Notes under the pieces: generated by a model
Told to the model about the DNA's origin: nothing
What the model saw: only the letters and a program-made list of their open reading frames with translations
Databases searched by the model: none
Translations under genes and position numbers: made by a program
Shown: positions 21,501-32,600 of the stretch, one piece after another
How the letters are laid out: every line of letters starts with the position of its first letter
Numbering within the stretch: position 1 is the stretch's first letter
NCBI GenBank assembly: GCA_000149265.1
Contig: CH003275.1
Coordinates: forward strand, 1,797,289-1,861,288
Origin: Ciona savignyi
Lineage: Eukaryota > Chordata > Ascidiacea > Phlebobranchia > Cionidae
Direction of reading: 5' to 3'
Length of the DNA: 64,000 nucleotides

Positions 21501-24500
21501 TAGAAATAAGTAATAAAGAAAACAATTTTGAAAAATTTTTGCATATTTCTTCTTTAACGATTAGGTCAAAATAACAATGCAAAGATTAATTACTGATTGT
21601 TTTCTTGATACCTAACAAATTGCAGAAAAACAGATTTGGCATCAAAACATTCAATTACTGAAATTTATTTTTTAATGTCAATATTGGCTTGGTTTATCCC
21701 CTGGTAATACCTTTATAAAATGTTGTTGACTGTTAAACTGTTAAACTAAGCAGGTGTATGTTTTGTAGACTTCCAAACAAGGTGATATGAAGACAACTAA
21801 TGTCACAAAAGAGGCTTTTCAATGGAAGCATAAATCCATGGTTCCAGGTAAGTCTTGAACCTCATATGTTTTATGTTATTCGGACAAGTTCAATAAAAAC
21901 AGTCAAATCCAATACAATCAAATGAGCATGTTTTGCCGATGCATACATATATAAAACTCTATTTTAGCTCTATTTTAGGTGTAAATGGCGGAATTAAAAC
22001 AAATAGAGCTAAACAAAAACATTAAAGCAAGATTTATATTTATTCGGTACTATTGGTTTTAAAGAGTTTTTTTGCAGTTCTTTGCTAAAGCTGATGATTG
22101 TACATGCAAAATTTGTTTAAAAAAGCCAAAAATGACCTGCATTAATTTATTTATCTATATTTAAATTAGTTGATGCAGGTTCTACATAGCACTCCAATAA
22201 TATGGCTGCTAGTTTTTGGTATTGTATTTATTTTTAATACCTCTTAGTGGATAAGGGTGGTAACACGGTAACAGTGATACACAGACACCTAATACTCGAA
22301 TGCGGTCTCTTCAATAAATAGAAATATCGATTTCCTTACAGTAAAAAAACAATTAATACTAGAAAAAACGTTTATAAAACTTGACATTAGAGTAAAGCTA
22401 CAATGACTGTGTGGTAAATAGTCTGTTTCGATTAGTCAAAAATATACCCATTTTCTTAATCCGAGTAGAAGCTATTTCATAATTTATTAAGATCCATTAG
22501 CATTGGCATAAACATCATATTAAGATCCATTAACATCATTGGCAGATATTTAAGCTAATTTCTTAAGCTTTCTACAATTGCCAGATGCCATTCCCTTTGA
22601 CTCAAGTTTAGACGAGGTTATTCAAATAGTAACAGGTCAATCACTTAAAACCAACCGCTCAAGGTTCGCCCACGCCAAGGATTTGCAGTTTACAACAGTA
22701 AGTGATGGTGTTTGCATCAATTATTCATGTGTACAGATGTTCGGAAGATTTTATTTAGTTTTCCTGGAAAGGTTGTTTTTAAAGCACTGATTTGTAAACT
22801 CTATATTTCTTAAATTATTGCAATTTAAGTTTTGTATGTTACATTTATTGGTATTCTTAACCATGCATTAGGTAATACAGGTTATAAAGCTTATGGTATA
22901 AAATATACATAAGCAATTTAGCTTTGCAGTTTTCTCCCCTTTCACCACTAATTTGCCCTTATTTTAACCCAGGATGAGCATAAGCCATTGCATATCAGAC
23001 CTGTTATACCGCAGAAGCCAAGTCATTTGGCTAAACTGGAAAATAAAGAGGTATTTTATTTATCTTCACTTGATTGGGGAAGTGATTACTTTCGGACAGG
23101 ATTTGTTATTACATGGCAGTCATGTCAGTATTAACCGCAAGTCGGGTTGCTGGAGCTATTGCTATGTTCTACATTATGCTGTATTGTGTTTTGAATTTGG
23201 TAATACAATATCCAGGTTTTCTGTAGAATTTGATGGCGTGTGTATGCTGAGTTTGGCGCATTATCTTTATTAGTGTCGACAGTTAACTCGGTGATTAAGC
23301 ATCAGGCTGTTAGTTCAGAGGTGGTGAAATCGAAACAAACTTCTGTCGGTTGTGTTGTCGCCTAAGTTTAATCTGTTCGACATAAAACTTTCATTACCAA
23401 TACTGAATACTTGAACATACAGCAAAAAGTAATCTAATATGGCATTTTGATGTATTATTATGTGCTAGATGATTCCATATAGCTGTTTATAAATAGTTTC
23501 CTGTAAAATTAGTAACAATAGACTCATTACCCCAGATTGATGGTGAACATCTCACCCTGTCCACAAAAGATCCGACCCAAGATGACCCCACGTCATCTGT
23601 GGATGAAGCTCCTGCTTCCGCGGATGTTGCGAAGGATCAAGAAGAGCCAGAGGAAATCCGGTTCCAACGGGAAGAAGATGAGATGAATAAGATGATCTCA
23701 GATGTGGTGGAGGATGAAGAGAAATATAAAGAAGATTTAAAGATGGTGGAAATGTCAATAAAACAGGTAATTTCTCAAAAATGGTGGAAAATGTGAACAA
23801 AAAATCTTGCCGACCTAAATATATCAAAGAAATGATGCATAAGAATACATAAACTACAGTCAATTCATAGTTATGGATTAAACCTACTAATTGCATAGCA
23901 CCAGAAAACAATAAGAGCAATAGAAAGTCTGCCATGTTCATGACATTGTTATTTTGCGAGTTGAAATACTTCATCAATTCCTTTTAAATACAGTCTTTAT
24001 TTTTATTGATTTTACCGTCTTTGTCTAAGAGAAGGAATAAAGGTGTTGGTCTAAAAATCATACCACAATTATAAAAGCTCATATGTTCATTATGATGATT
24101 AATAAGATTAATAACCTATATATTTTTGTCTGATCGATGGGGGTATGTTATTTAGTTGCCTTCCAGTGGAAGGGTTACATATTTGTCACTAGCTAGTCGG
24201 TTGTGTCCTTGGGCAAGGCACTTTACAGAACCCAGTGGAATATTGAATTATACCAAATTGAAGGTATGCCTCAATCATACACAACACACTGCAATAGCTC
24301 CGGTAACTTAACAGTGACCACGAGTTAAGTTGATGATTGCCCGTTTGTTAACTTCTATTGCATTTCCCCTTATTGGGGATAAACATGAATATTCTCTTCT
24401 CCTATATATCCTATAATTTTCTGCTGTCTAGCTATATAACTGGTTCATATCCACAGATTGTAGTTAACGCTCAAGAATTAGAATCGACCAATGAAGAACG

Positions 24501-27500
24501 AATCAAACAGGTCAAGCTGAAGGAAAAAACATTAAAATTATTGCCCAATGCTGAGGAAAATATGGAAAAACTAAAAGTACGATTTTGACTGTATTCAAAA
24601 TATTTTCTGTGACGTGTTTTGGACTGGGCTAGACCCACTAACAAGTTGTTTGATATACTTCTTAAGAATAAAAAAATGTATTGTGTATGAAGATAAATTC
24701 AAAGATAAGACACATGGGTTTAACCTGGGATGGTAAACAACAGTTGTTATAACACATGCGATTCTCAGCATACAACTTGCACTTATTAAATTATTACTTT
24801 TGTTTTTATTACCACTTGTTAATATTCATTTGCATCATATTTTAATTGCCTTGCTAATTGTAACAACCGTAGCAATTAGCGATAGAGGGTTGACTGTATA
24901 CCTGTTTTATCTGCCACCTGTGTTCCGCCACTGTTACCTTGCTTTCTGTCTTACACGGATAACCACAAAGGATTACCTTGACTGCTGTCTTACGCAGATA
25001 GCCACAAATATAATGAACTTATTTTCATCAGGCGATGGTTGACGCAAGTTCACAAAGATTGGTTGAGCTTGGGAAATTGTGGGAGGAAAAGAGGATTCCG
25101 CTCGTTGCTGAGATCAGAAGGTTGAAACAGAGCAAAACGGAAACAGAGGTGTGTTTAGTCATTTCGCAGTAAGATAGGATATTCATGTTTATCTCCGTAA
25201 ATGGGAAAACCAAGGAGGTTAACACATTTTAATTGTTGGGATCACCTTACGCCCACCGTCGGGTTACTGAAGCTATTGCAGTGTGTTGTGTTTGATTCAG
25301 ACATTTCTTCAATTTGGTAGAACCCATTCGTCCGGTGAGTTCAGGCAATGTCCGTTAAGTGCTTTGCCCAAGGACACACCCGAACTAGGGGGGACCAGTT
25401 TGACCTCGCACTAAAAGTATAAGCTTTCTGGTAAAAATTTTACTACTGTGTGTGAATAAAGTTTCTTGTTGGTATATTGATTGTTAGAATGGAATTACGT
25501 TAATAAAGTAGCATTAAGAATCTACTTCAAATAAACTGTTTGATTTAAACTTTAGCCTAAACAACTTTAAAACACCATACAATATTTTCAGTTTGTATAT
25601 TTGGTTTTGGTTGCAGACTGCAGTTATTAGTTGCAGTTTGTATGCGTTAATGTAATTCATATGTCTGCCTCTTTGAAACTAGCATATTGTTGTATTACGC
25701 ATACAGCTATACAGGAAATTGTATAGAACTTTGCTTGGTTTTTGATTTGCCAATATTCTAATATTGCATGATTAGCAAATTGACATTGGATAAACTAAAC
25801 GTCATAATATGTTTTTCAAATGATTTTATTGGGTAGTGTCAATCACATACACTAAAAGTGTCGTGCAAACTACATTGATAGGATGTCAACACAACACAAG
25901 CAGCTGCAAACAACTACACATTGAGTAATATAATTAATTAACACGCAATTGGGCTAAACTAAAAGGAGGAAAACTGCACACTAAGCTAAAGATTAGAGCA
26001 TTAGAGTTAGTTTTAAAGTTGGAGTTGGTGAAGGGTTTGATGGAGTTTAGATTAGTATTTAGGGCAGGGTTAGAATAAGTTTACATAATTTTAGTGGGTA
26101 GTTTCCCTCCTTCCCTATTCCCCTCCTTTTAGTGTTGTCCCACGCAATCCGCCTTTCTGGAATGCTGTGGTGTCTTGCATCAACACAAGTATCCCCTTAC
26201 ATTTCACCAGTGCTATTTTTGACTTGTAACTCGACCTCTTTTAGTTTGACGCCGAGCGTAAAGTGGAAGAGATACGTTTGCTTCGCAGTCGCATGAAAGA
26301 TGTCAGCGAGGAAACTAAACAAAAGGATCAACTCATTAAACAACTGGTAAGAATTAGTATATGATACTTTTATTCATCAATCTAACTTTGAATTTTTTAT
26401 TGGGTATGAAACGCCACACTTGTTTAGTAAAACAGCCCTTTGGGATTAAATCTAAAGAGAATTTGCCAAGATTTGTGATTTAATAATGGTAATTTGTTCA
26501 AACCATAACTCTGTATGCGAAGATACTATAGCTTGGTGATCTGACGATTGCCCGTGTGTTAGTCCCCTTGGTTTTCCCTTTCATGGGGTTAAACATGAAT
26601 ATCCTATCCTATCCTATACTAGACAAACAAAACTTGACTTTTAGAGCATCATTGTTGTGGTGTTAAAAAATGGTTTCACTGGATAATAGAATTAAACTTC
26701 TTTGTAATATTCACCAATATCCACCAGAAAACCGAGTTGGATTCTGTAAAACGTGACATATCGCGTCAATCATACACTCGGCGTATCCTGGAGATAGTGG
26801 CCAGCATACACAAGCAGAAGCAAGAGATACAAAGGGTCATTGAAGATGTGAAACTCGTCCAGAAAACCATGAATAAATTAAAGGGGAGAGCTAACCGGAC
26901 TTTCTCAGCCGCAGATGAAGTTATTTTCAGGGTAAAAAATTATAAAATTTGCTCATGTTTAATTTTGCTTAGGAAGATAAATGATCTGTTTGAAAATACC
27001 CTTATTTCTCTGTATGGAAAATTATTTCGACGCAGTCATTTATAACGTTTTAAGAAACCCATTACCAAAGATGGGTTCTACAAAATTGAAGGAAAGTCTT
27101 AATTATACACAACACACTACAATAGCTGTGGTAACTCGGCGGTGGGCATAAGGTTGCCATTATTTTAACATCCCTTTTGTTTTCCTATTCACAGGGATAA
27201 ACATGTTACATGATTATCCTATCATATCTTTGGGTTACTCTGTGACTACTGAAGTTTCCGGAGCTATTCCATTGGGCTGTGTTTGTTTATGTTCAAAATT
27301 AACCATCAGTATTTCTTCATAGGATGCCAAACAAGACGAGGGTTCGAAACAAGCATACAAATACCTGGTGTCTCTGCATGATAATTGTGCTGCACTGCTT
27401 AAAACTGTGGAGGAGACCGGGCTTATTATGAGAGAGATAAGGGATTTGGAAGGACAGGTATGCTGTTTTTTTTCTATATAGAAATAAGAAATTTTGACAA

Positions 27501-28068
27501 TAGAAATCCCTTCGCACTGTTTCTTTAAAAGCATGAAAACAGCATTGCCTAAATTTTTTTTTCAATTTGGTAATGATAAATTTTGGCAAAGATTGAAAAA
27601 AACTCTTTACTTTTACGGTTCAAAAGCAATAAGTCAGCATTGTTTATATTTTCCCTATTCACACTAATTAAATAGTGCAACAGCATGCATGTTTTGTCGA
27701 ACCCATTCTTGGAACGTCGGGATAATCACCGATCCGATTCTTGCTTTTGTACAGACACTTGAACTTTTAGGGAACCTGTTATTAGTAAGTACGATACAAA
27801 AGAGAACCTGTTCCTAAAATGTTGAATCCCAAACCCTGGTTAAAGCACTTGTGAAATGTTTGGCTGATGGTTATGGTTCTGCAAAGTAGTCAGTCTGGCA
27901 TTTAATTTTGTTCATTCCGGTTAAAACAAAAGTAACCCTTTTTCTTGTTTTTAGATCGATATTGAAATCGGTAAAAATGCCGAAGAAAATTTAGAAAAAA
28001 TCCTAAAAGACTACAAGGAAGTTAAAAGGGAAAATGCAGAAATGATAAAGAAGTTAAAAAAGAAGTAA
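18576..28068 (+). CDS. CCDC22: CCDC22, CCC/Commander complex subunit, 14 visible coding exons
   Basis: CCDC22 joins CCDC93 and COMMD proteins in the CCC complex, which works with retriever and WASH in endosomal recycling. Exons: 18576-18625, 19069-19190, 20066-20242, (gap)-20806, 21004-21116, 21769-21847, 22585-22697, 22973-23050, 23536-23766, 24457-24576, 25032-25148, 26245-26346, 26728-26931, 27323-27457, 27955-28068. All junctions are GT-AG and in frame. The N-terminal NDC80/NUF2-like calponin-homology fold is recognised from MEEVDQIIIGSLL, TTENVVEATVKCLRIINP and MSARFRVGTSIANTC. The C-terminal half is coiled coil with the family signatures RQSYTRRILEIVASI, RTFSAADEVIFR, AYKYLVSLHDNC and MREIRDLE, ending KKLKKK. 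One exon is cut by the N run at 20679-20778, so the visible protein lacks the stretch that in other animals follows the N-terminal domain. AATAAA at 28241-28246 is the likely poly(A) signal. Confidence 0.93.
19562..19650 (+). repeat. Dispersed repeat, copy of 18293-18375
   Basis: Lies in CCDC22 intron 2 and matches the upstream copy over TTTGTTGTCATGTTGAAAAA and TTGTGCAGATACTATGAG and the following TTGCATCCACACATAAA. Confidence 0.55.
19706..20030. mobile_element. MITE-like element in CCDC22 intron 2
   Basis: Begins with GGGGCTAAACCTCCATCAAA and ends with GATTTTTGGCCCTGG. The interior shares CGGGAGTAAA, AAAATGGTCGC, TTACTCGCACGGC and CACGCGAGT with a second copy at about 32229-32583. The ends of the second copy form inverted repeats. 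No coding capacity. Confidence 0.55.
20571..20678. mobile_element. MITE with CCTCTATTTGA ends, truncated by the assembly gap
   Basis: TACCGTAAAACCTCTATTTG at the left is followed by short direct repeats of CCACCTCTATTTGAACG. A related end in inverse orientation (TAGAGGTTTTACAGTA) is found at about 49418-49433. The element runs directly into the N run, so its right end is not visible. Confidence 0.5.
20679..20778. other. Assembly gap of 100 N inside CCDC22
   Basis: Exactly 100 N, the usual placeholder for a gap of unknown length. The sequence to the right (20779-20806) is open in the CCDC22 frame and ends in a GT donor, so at least part of an exon is hidden here. A repetitive MITE borders the gap on the left, a likely reason for the failed assembly. 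Confidence 0.95.
21198..21275 (-). repeat. Dispersed repeat with GGGCCTTTTATGGCC core, copy 1
   Basis: In CCDC22 intron sequence. Contains GGGCGGGTCCCCGGTAGCCC and AGGCCATAAAAGGCC. Related copies, some inverted, are at about 34555-34650, 44490-44600 and 53305-53345. No coding or tRNA features seen. Confidence 0.55.
23275..23370 (+). repeat. Diverged SINE head fragment
   Basis: The stretch AACTCGGTGATTAAGCATC with later GGTGGTGAAATCGAAACAAA and TCGGTTGTGTTGTCGCC resembles the tRNA-like head of the SINE with many changes. It is an old fragment in a CCDC22 intron. Confidence 0.4.
24168..24402 (+). repeat. tRNA-derived SINE, 5' truncated
   Basis: Recognised by CACTAGCTAGTCGGTTGTG, CTTGGGCAAGGCACTT, AACACACTGCAATAGCTCCG and a tail close to TTCTCTTCTCC. 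It lies in the CCDC22 intron just upstream of the exon at 24457. Confidence 0.75.
25170..25415 (-). repeat. tRNA-derived SINE, minus orientation
   Basis: Starts about 20 bases after the CCDC22 exon ending at 25148. Shows the inverse TATCC tail (ATAGGATATTCATG), GCCCACCGTCGGGTTAC and GCCCAAGGACACACCCGA. The tRNA-like head is missing. Confidence 0.8.
25950..26143. mobile_element. MITE-like element, CTAAAAGGAGG inverted ends
   Basis: Left ACTAAAAGGAGGAAAACT and right CTCCTTTTAGTG are inverted copies. Interior matches the element at 15235-15495. No transposase frame. Related ends also appear near 37440 and 54720. Confidence 0.6.
26533..26625 (+). repeat. SINE 3' fragment
   Basis: Only the last 90 or so bases of the SINE: GATCTGACGATTGCCCGTG, the CCCTTGGTTTTCCC block and a tail of three TATCC units. 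Confidence 0.75.
27057..27230 (+). repeat. SINE 3' fragment
   Basis: In the CCDC22 intron between exons ending 26931 and starting 27323. Shows ACACAACACACTACAATAGC, GGCGGTGGGCATAAGG and the CACAGGGATAAACATG block with a TATCC-like end. Confidence 0.7.
27695..27832 (-). mobile_element. hAT-like MITE, truncated copy
   Basis: Inverse match to the 176-bp elements at 39276-39451 and 50985-51160: GAACCCATTCTTGGAACGTC, GGGATAATCACCGATCCG and GTTGAATCCCA at the end. It lacks one terminal inverted repeat. Confidence 0.65.
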
Positions 28069-28407
28069 AACTTAAATCATTACACTTACAACCCATTTTA
28101 GTTGTGCTATTTTACCTGTACTGAAATATACAGTAATTAAAGGTAATTTTGAATTGATTTAGTTATACTTTTGCCATTACAGTATATTTGTTTTTGCTTT
28201 TATTTTCATTGTTTCCTTGTTTAAGTGCAATATCAGAGCAAATAAATTGACTCATCATAAAAACTCTTATATGTATTTTTTTCTTATATGATAGTCGTTT
28301 ATTTTCAGTCATATTCGAATATAAATTGGGGTTAGGTCAACACAGTAACAATTTATCCGTTATAAACGTTGCAAAGCAGAGAACTTGGACATACAGACAA
28401 AGAATAT

Positions 28408-28625
28408 GATAGAACATTCATGTTTATCCCCGTAAATGGAAAAACGCAAGACAATCGTCAGATTACCTCGCGCCCACCGTCGAGTCACCGGCGCTATTTT
28501 AGTTCGTAGTGTATGGTTGGGACGTTTCTTTAATTTGGCCAAGGACACAAGCAACTAGCTAATGGACAGTTTCGCATCTGAAACTTTTTGCCTAAAAGGC
28601 GACGCACTAACCCACCAATCTCTGC
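28408..28625 (-). repeat. tRNA-derived SINE, minus orientation
   Basis: Inverse of the SINE with an internal deletion between the GTAGTGTATGG block and GGCCAAGGACACAAGC. The remnant of the head is seen as GCGACGCACTAACCCACCA. Confidence 0.75.
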
Positions 28626-28659
28626 AGATTTCCGACGGTCGTGAAAGTCATCATAATTT

Positions 28660-29440
28660 AAAATAAATTTGTTTGGGGTTCTTTATTCTTTTCTTTTACC
28701 GTAGTTGCGCCCATTGCTTGCACTAGATTTGTCTTTGTGATCCCCAACTAATATATATAAAGGGTTTCTTTATTCTTAGGTTACACGCCGAGACAGTACA
28801 ATACATACAGCTTAACTGATTTGTCAAACATGCCTTGGATAGGATAGGATAGGATATTCATGTTTATCCCCGTGAATGGGAAAACCAATGGGGTTAACAC
28901 ACGGGCAATCGTCAGATCACCTCGCGCCCATCGTCGGGTTACCGGAGCTATTGCAGTGTTTTGTATATGATAGACACGTTTCTTCAATTTGGTAGAACCC
29001 GTTATTCCGCTGGGTTCAGGCAATGTCCGTAAAGTGCCTTGCCTAAGGACACAGCCTACTAGCAAGCGACCAGTTTTGCACCTGTAACCTTTCGATTGAA
29101 AGGCGACGCACTTAACCGCTAGACCAACCGGGCGGGTAAAGCTACGGCTCCAAGCAGGCGATGCTTAGGTCCGTATCCCAGAACGCGTTTTTTAAAAATG
29201 GTTTAACCAAAATAAATTTACACACAAAACAAAACACGGCAGCTCGCCACATATGTCATAATGTGGGAAACACCGGTGCGGATATTAAAGCCGATTAACA
29301 GTCCAGAGAAAATGATTGACAGGAGGAAACAGCCTGTGCATGCATAAGGGGTTCACTTCAACAATTTTAACATACTTTAATATAACGTGCAAAAAATATT
29401 ACACAAGAAGCGAATTCACTACATTTGAAACTAGCTCCCT
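28660..29440 (+). repeat. Old dispersed repeat interrupted by a SINE
   Basis: Left part (about 28660-28839) and right part (about 29136-29440) together match the order of segments in the copy at 4030-4400. The left part includes AAGGGTTTCTTTATTCTTAG and ACAGCTTAACTGATTTG; it also matches a short fragment at about 30670-30750. Confidence 0.5.
28840..29135 (-). repeat. tRNA-derived SINE, near full length, nested
   Basis: A complete-looking inverse copy from the tail (four AGGAT units) to the head (CTTAACCGCTAGACCAACCG). It splits the older repeat, showing that SINE activity is the more recent event. Confidence 0.85.
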
Positions 29441-29651
29441 GTTTAATCATATCTCTTTTGTCACGCATGATTAAATATATTTTGAAAAGTTCAGTGAAAA
29501 AAAATCGTTTGGTCGCCCCGTTCCCGCCTCTACGTCGTCTTTTATGTTCGTGTCTCCATGCTCTTAAAATGCTAAGTAACTAAAACTAACTTTCCGTTTA
29601 AACAGTACAACTTAAAAAATTAGTATTGGCTAACATTAAAAAAATCTGATC

Positions 29652-32600
29652 ATGTCGTACGATGGTTCAAAAAGTCCAGCAAATGAAGTAATGGCAAGAC
29701 TTATTGCCCTTGAAAACAGAACTGGATACAGTTAAGTGGCATTTGTTTACCTAATCTCGTTGTGTCACGTCTGTTTGTATTTAGTTCTGATGCCAAGCCA
29801 ACAAATTTTAAATGTATACACATGTGGCGCGACCTCTTTATTTTAGACACTGGTAAATAGCGCCTTTTGTTTTTTCAATAGTTCATAGACAGAGTAGAAC
29901 TGGGATTTCCCTCGAATACAAATCACTGGGAGACGCAAAACTAATAATATTCTCGCGATAATAGGAAAACAACATTGTGTGAGATTGAGACGCAAGTTTA
30001 ATTTACTTATGCATGGGTATTAAACTTATTAATCGCTCGCTACTTATTAAGGTATCAGATGGATAAAATTGTAATATCTTTGTTTCATTGTTGCATCTTA
30101 ATTATAAAACATTTTAAACAGAAAATACTTTGAAAGTAAGAAAAGTAAGAGAAATACAGCAAAATGACAGCCATTGTAGTCCTGATTATACAGTTAATAA
30201 ATAAAACCAAAAAAACGTTATAACTATGAAATGATATATAAGATATAGATTTAAAACATGATTGACAACCTTAACCTCTGTACAGCAATGCAACAATTTA
30301 ACGGACAGCGCAAGTTCTGGAACCCGAAGTGGGACAAACCAATCCCCCCAAGAGGATGTGAAGTGTTCGTTGGTAAAATCCCTAGGGATCTCTTTGAAGA
30401 TGAGTTAGTTCCTGTCTTTGAAAAGGTAAACCAATTTTACTATAATTTGTTTCGTAAATATCATATCGACCTTGGTTAAAAAATATCATGACTAATTATT
30501 TTAGTGTCCTTATCTTAATTAGGCTAGTGTGTATGGTGAAATCAAACATCAATTCATACCAAGTGTTTAATGTAAACATCATGTTCCAAAGCAGCGGTCG
30601 GCAACTGCTGGCAAAGATGTTTTTTTTTTCAGTTCTCAGCCAAAACTCCAATAACTCGCAATCCGACTCTTTACAAAGGGTTTCTTTATCCTTAGGTTAC
30701 AAGCTGAGACAGTATAATACACACAGTTCATCTGATTTAACGATCAAGTTTTTTTATTCAACTTATGAAGTTTTTTTATGCCACGCCGAATGATTTGATA
30801 TGCACATAAAATGTATACTTTGAGCATTTGCAAATTCAAACTGTCTACGCTACACCAAATTAACAGTCAAATATTAAGATTAATATTCATTAAGCATGCA
30901 AATCAACAGTTATAATTTTTTAAATAAATAGTTGTAGCATTGCTTGTTATAAACCCAAACACTATTCACTATTTTTTTTAAACTCGTATTTCTGACCAAT
31001 GGTCATTTTTTGACAATGTCGATTTCACTTTGGGAACAACAATTGTTTGTTTCTTCAATCATAATATGTAATAACATTCAATCAATTTGCAGATTGGAAA
31101 AGTATATGAATTACGACTGATGATGGATTTTAGTGGATTCAATCGTGGATATGCGTTTGTTGCCTATACTTGCAGAGAGCATGCCCAGATGGCTATCAAT
31201 CAACTTGATAATTATGAAGTCCGACCTGGAATGAGGATTGGAGTTTGCAGGAGTGTTGATAACTGCAGGTTGGCGGATTTCTCGTCAATAATTATAGGAG
31301 AAGGATATTCATGTTTATCCCCGTGGATGGGAAAACCAAGGGGGTTAACACACAGGCAATCGTCAGATTACCTCGTGCCCATCGTTGGGTTACCGGAGCT
31401 ATTGCAGTGTGCTGTGTATGATAGACACGTTTCTTGAATTTGGTATAACCCATTAATCCGCTGAGTTCAGGCAATGTCAGTTAAGTCCCTTGCCCAAGGA
31501 CATAACCGACTAGCTAGCGACCAGTTTTACACCTGCAACCTTTAGATTGAAAGACCACACACCTAACCACTAGACTAACCGGCCGGAATTATTTCTTTTC
31601 AATATTCTAAAAGGATTTGTTAACACCCAATGGGTGTGAAAACAAAACACTTAAAAACACATTTAAATGTATTCACATAGTTGCCAGCACTAACCATATG
31701 ATCAATGTAACAAAGCCAGTTCTTTATAGATGTTTTGTGTAACAGTGTAAGACTTGCGCATAGGGTAAGGTGTTAGTACTGACTGAAGATTATGTTATTT
31801 ACACATTTATTCACTGAAAGCCTAGTAAGTTTAAAAAAAGAGGGGTCATACATACTACTGTAGCACAGATCTGATACAGGATTGAAATAAAGTATTAAAG
31901 TACTAGGACCCTAAGTTAAAACGGCCATTTTATTTTTTATTTTCTAAGGGCCCAAGTTAAAAACGACTGTGACTTGATTTTAATTTTTTTTTCAAATTCA
32001 TTTTGGTTCAGGTTATTTGTGGGTGGTATTCCGAAAGACAAGAGTCAGCAAGAGATCAGACAAGCAATGTGTGAGATATCAGATGATGTCAGCAATGTTA
32101 TTGTTTACCCAGGAAGTGCCATCGGTCAGTGTTTCTATTTCATGTAGTTTGTTTCTAAAGGGATATATTTTCAATTTCAAAGCTTATGTTTCATATATAA
32201 TGTACGTGTTTCTAACAGAATATTTAGCTGGGCCAAAAATCCATCAAATTTCAGGCGAGTATGAATTCAATCGTGTGTGGAAGCTCATGCGAGTAACACA
32301 AGTAAATCTTTCATGCAAGTAACGGGAGTAAATCTTTTTACAAAATAAAATAAAAATTTGTTAAAATAAAAAGTGTTATAATACAGTATTCGGGGATGAT
32401 GTTTATAATAAAAATGGTCGCAATGATGCGGATTTAATTTTTATTTCATTATATGCCAGTTTAATAAAAAAACGATCTTGGTAAAAGTTAATTAGTTCTT
32501 TTATTTGCAAGAGTAAATTCTTACTTGCACGGCGTGCCTCACGCGAGTGTTGCTAGCCATACTCATGTGAATTTTTGGCCCTGTGTGGAAATAACTAGAT

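Larger units (their letters stand above)
28069..29651. other. CCDC22-A1CF-like spacer, mostly repeats
   Basis: Apart from the CCDC22 3' UTR, most of this spacer is repeat: a SINE at 28408-28625, an old dispersed repeat at about 28660-29440, and a near-full SINE inserted within that repeat (28840-29135). About 200 bases remain before the A1CF-like start codon. TTTAAACAG at 29597-29605 is acceptor-like. Confidence 0.6.

Noticed and set aside
28781..29065. 94-codon minus-strand open frame (and similar ones at 13546, 28360 and 31292)
   Set aside because: All run through the body of the SINE and give the same peptide-like string, so they reflect the repeat, not a gene family.
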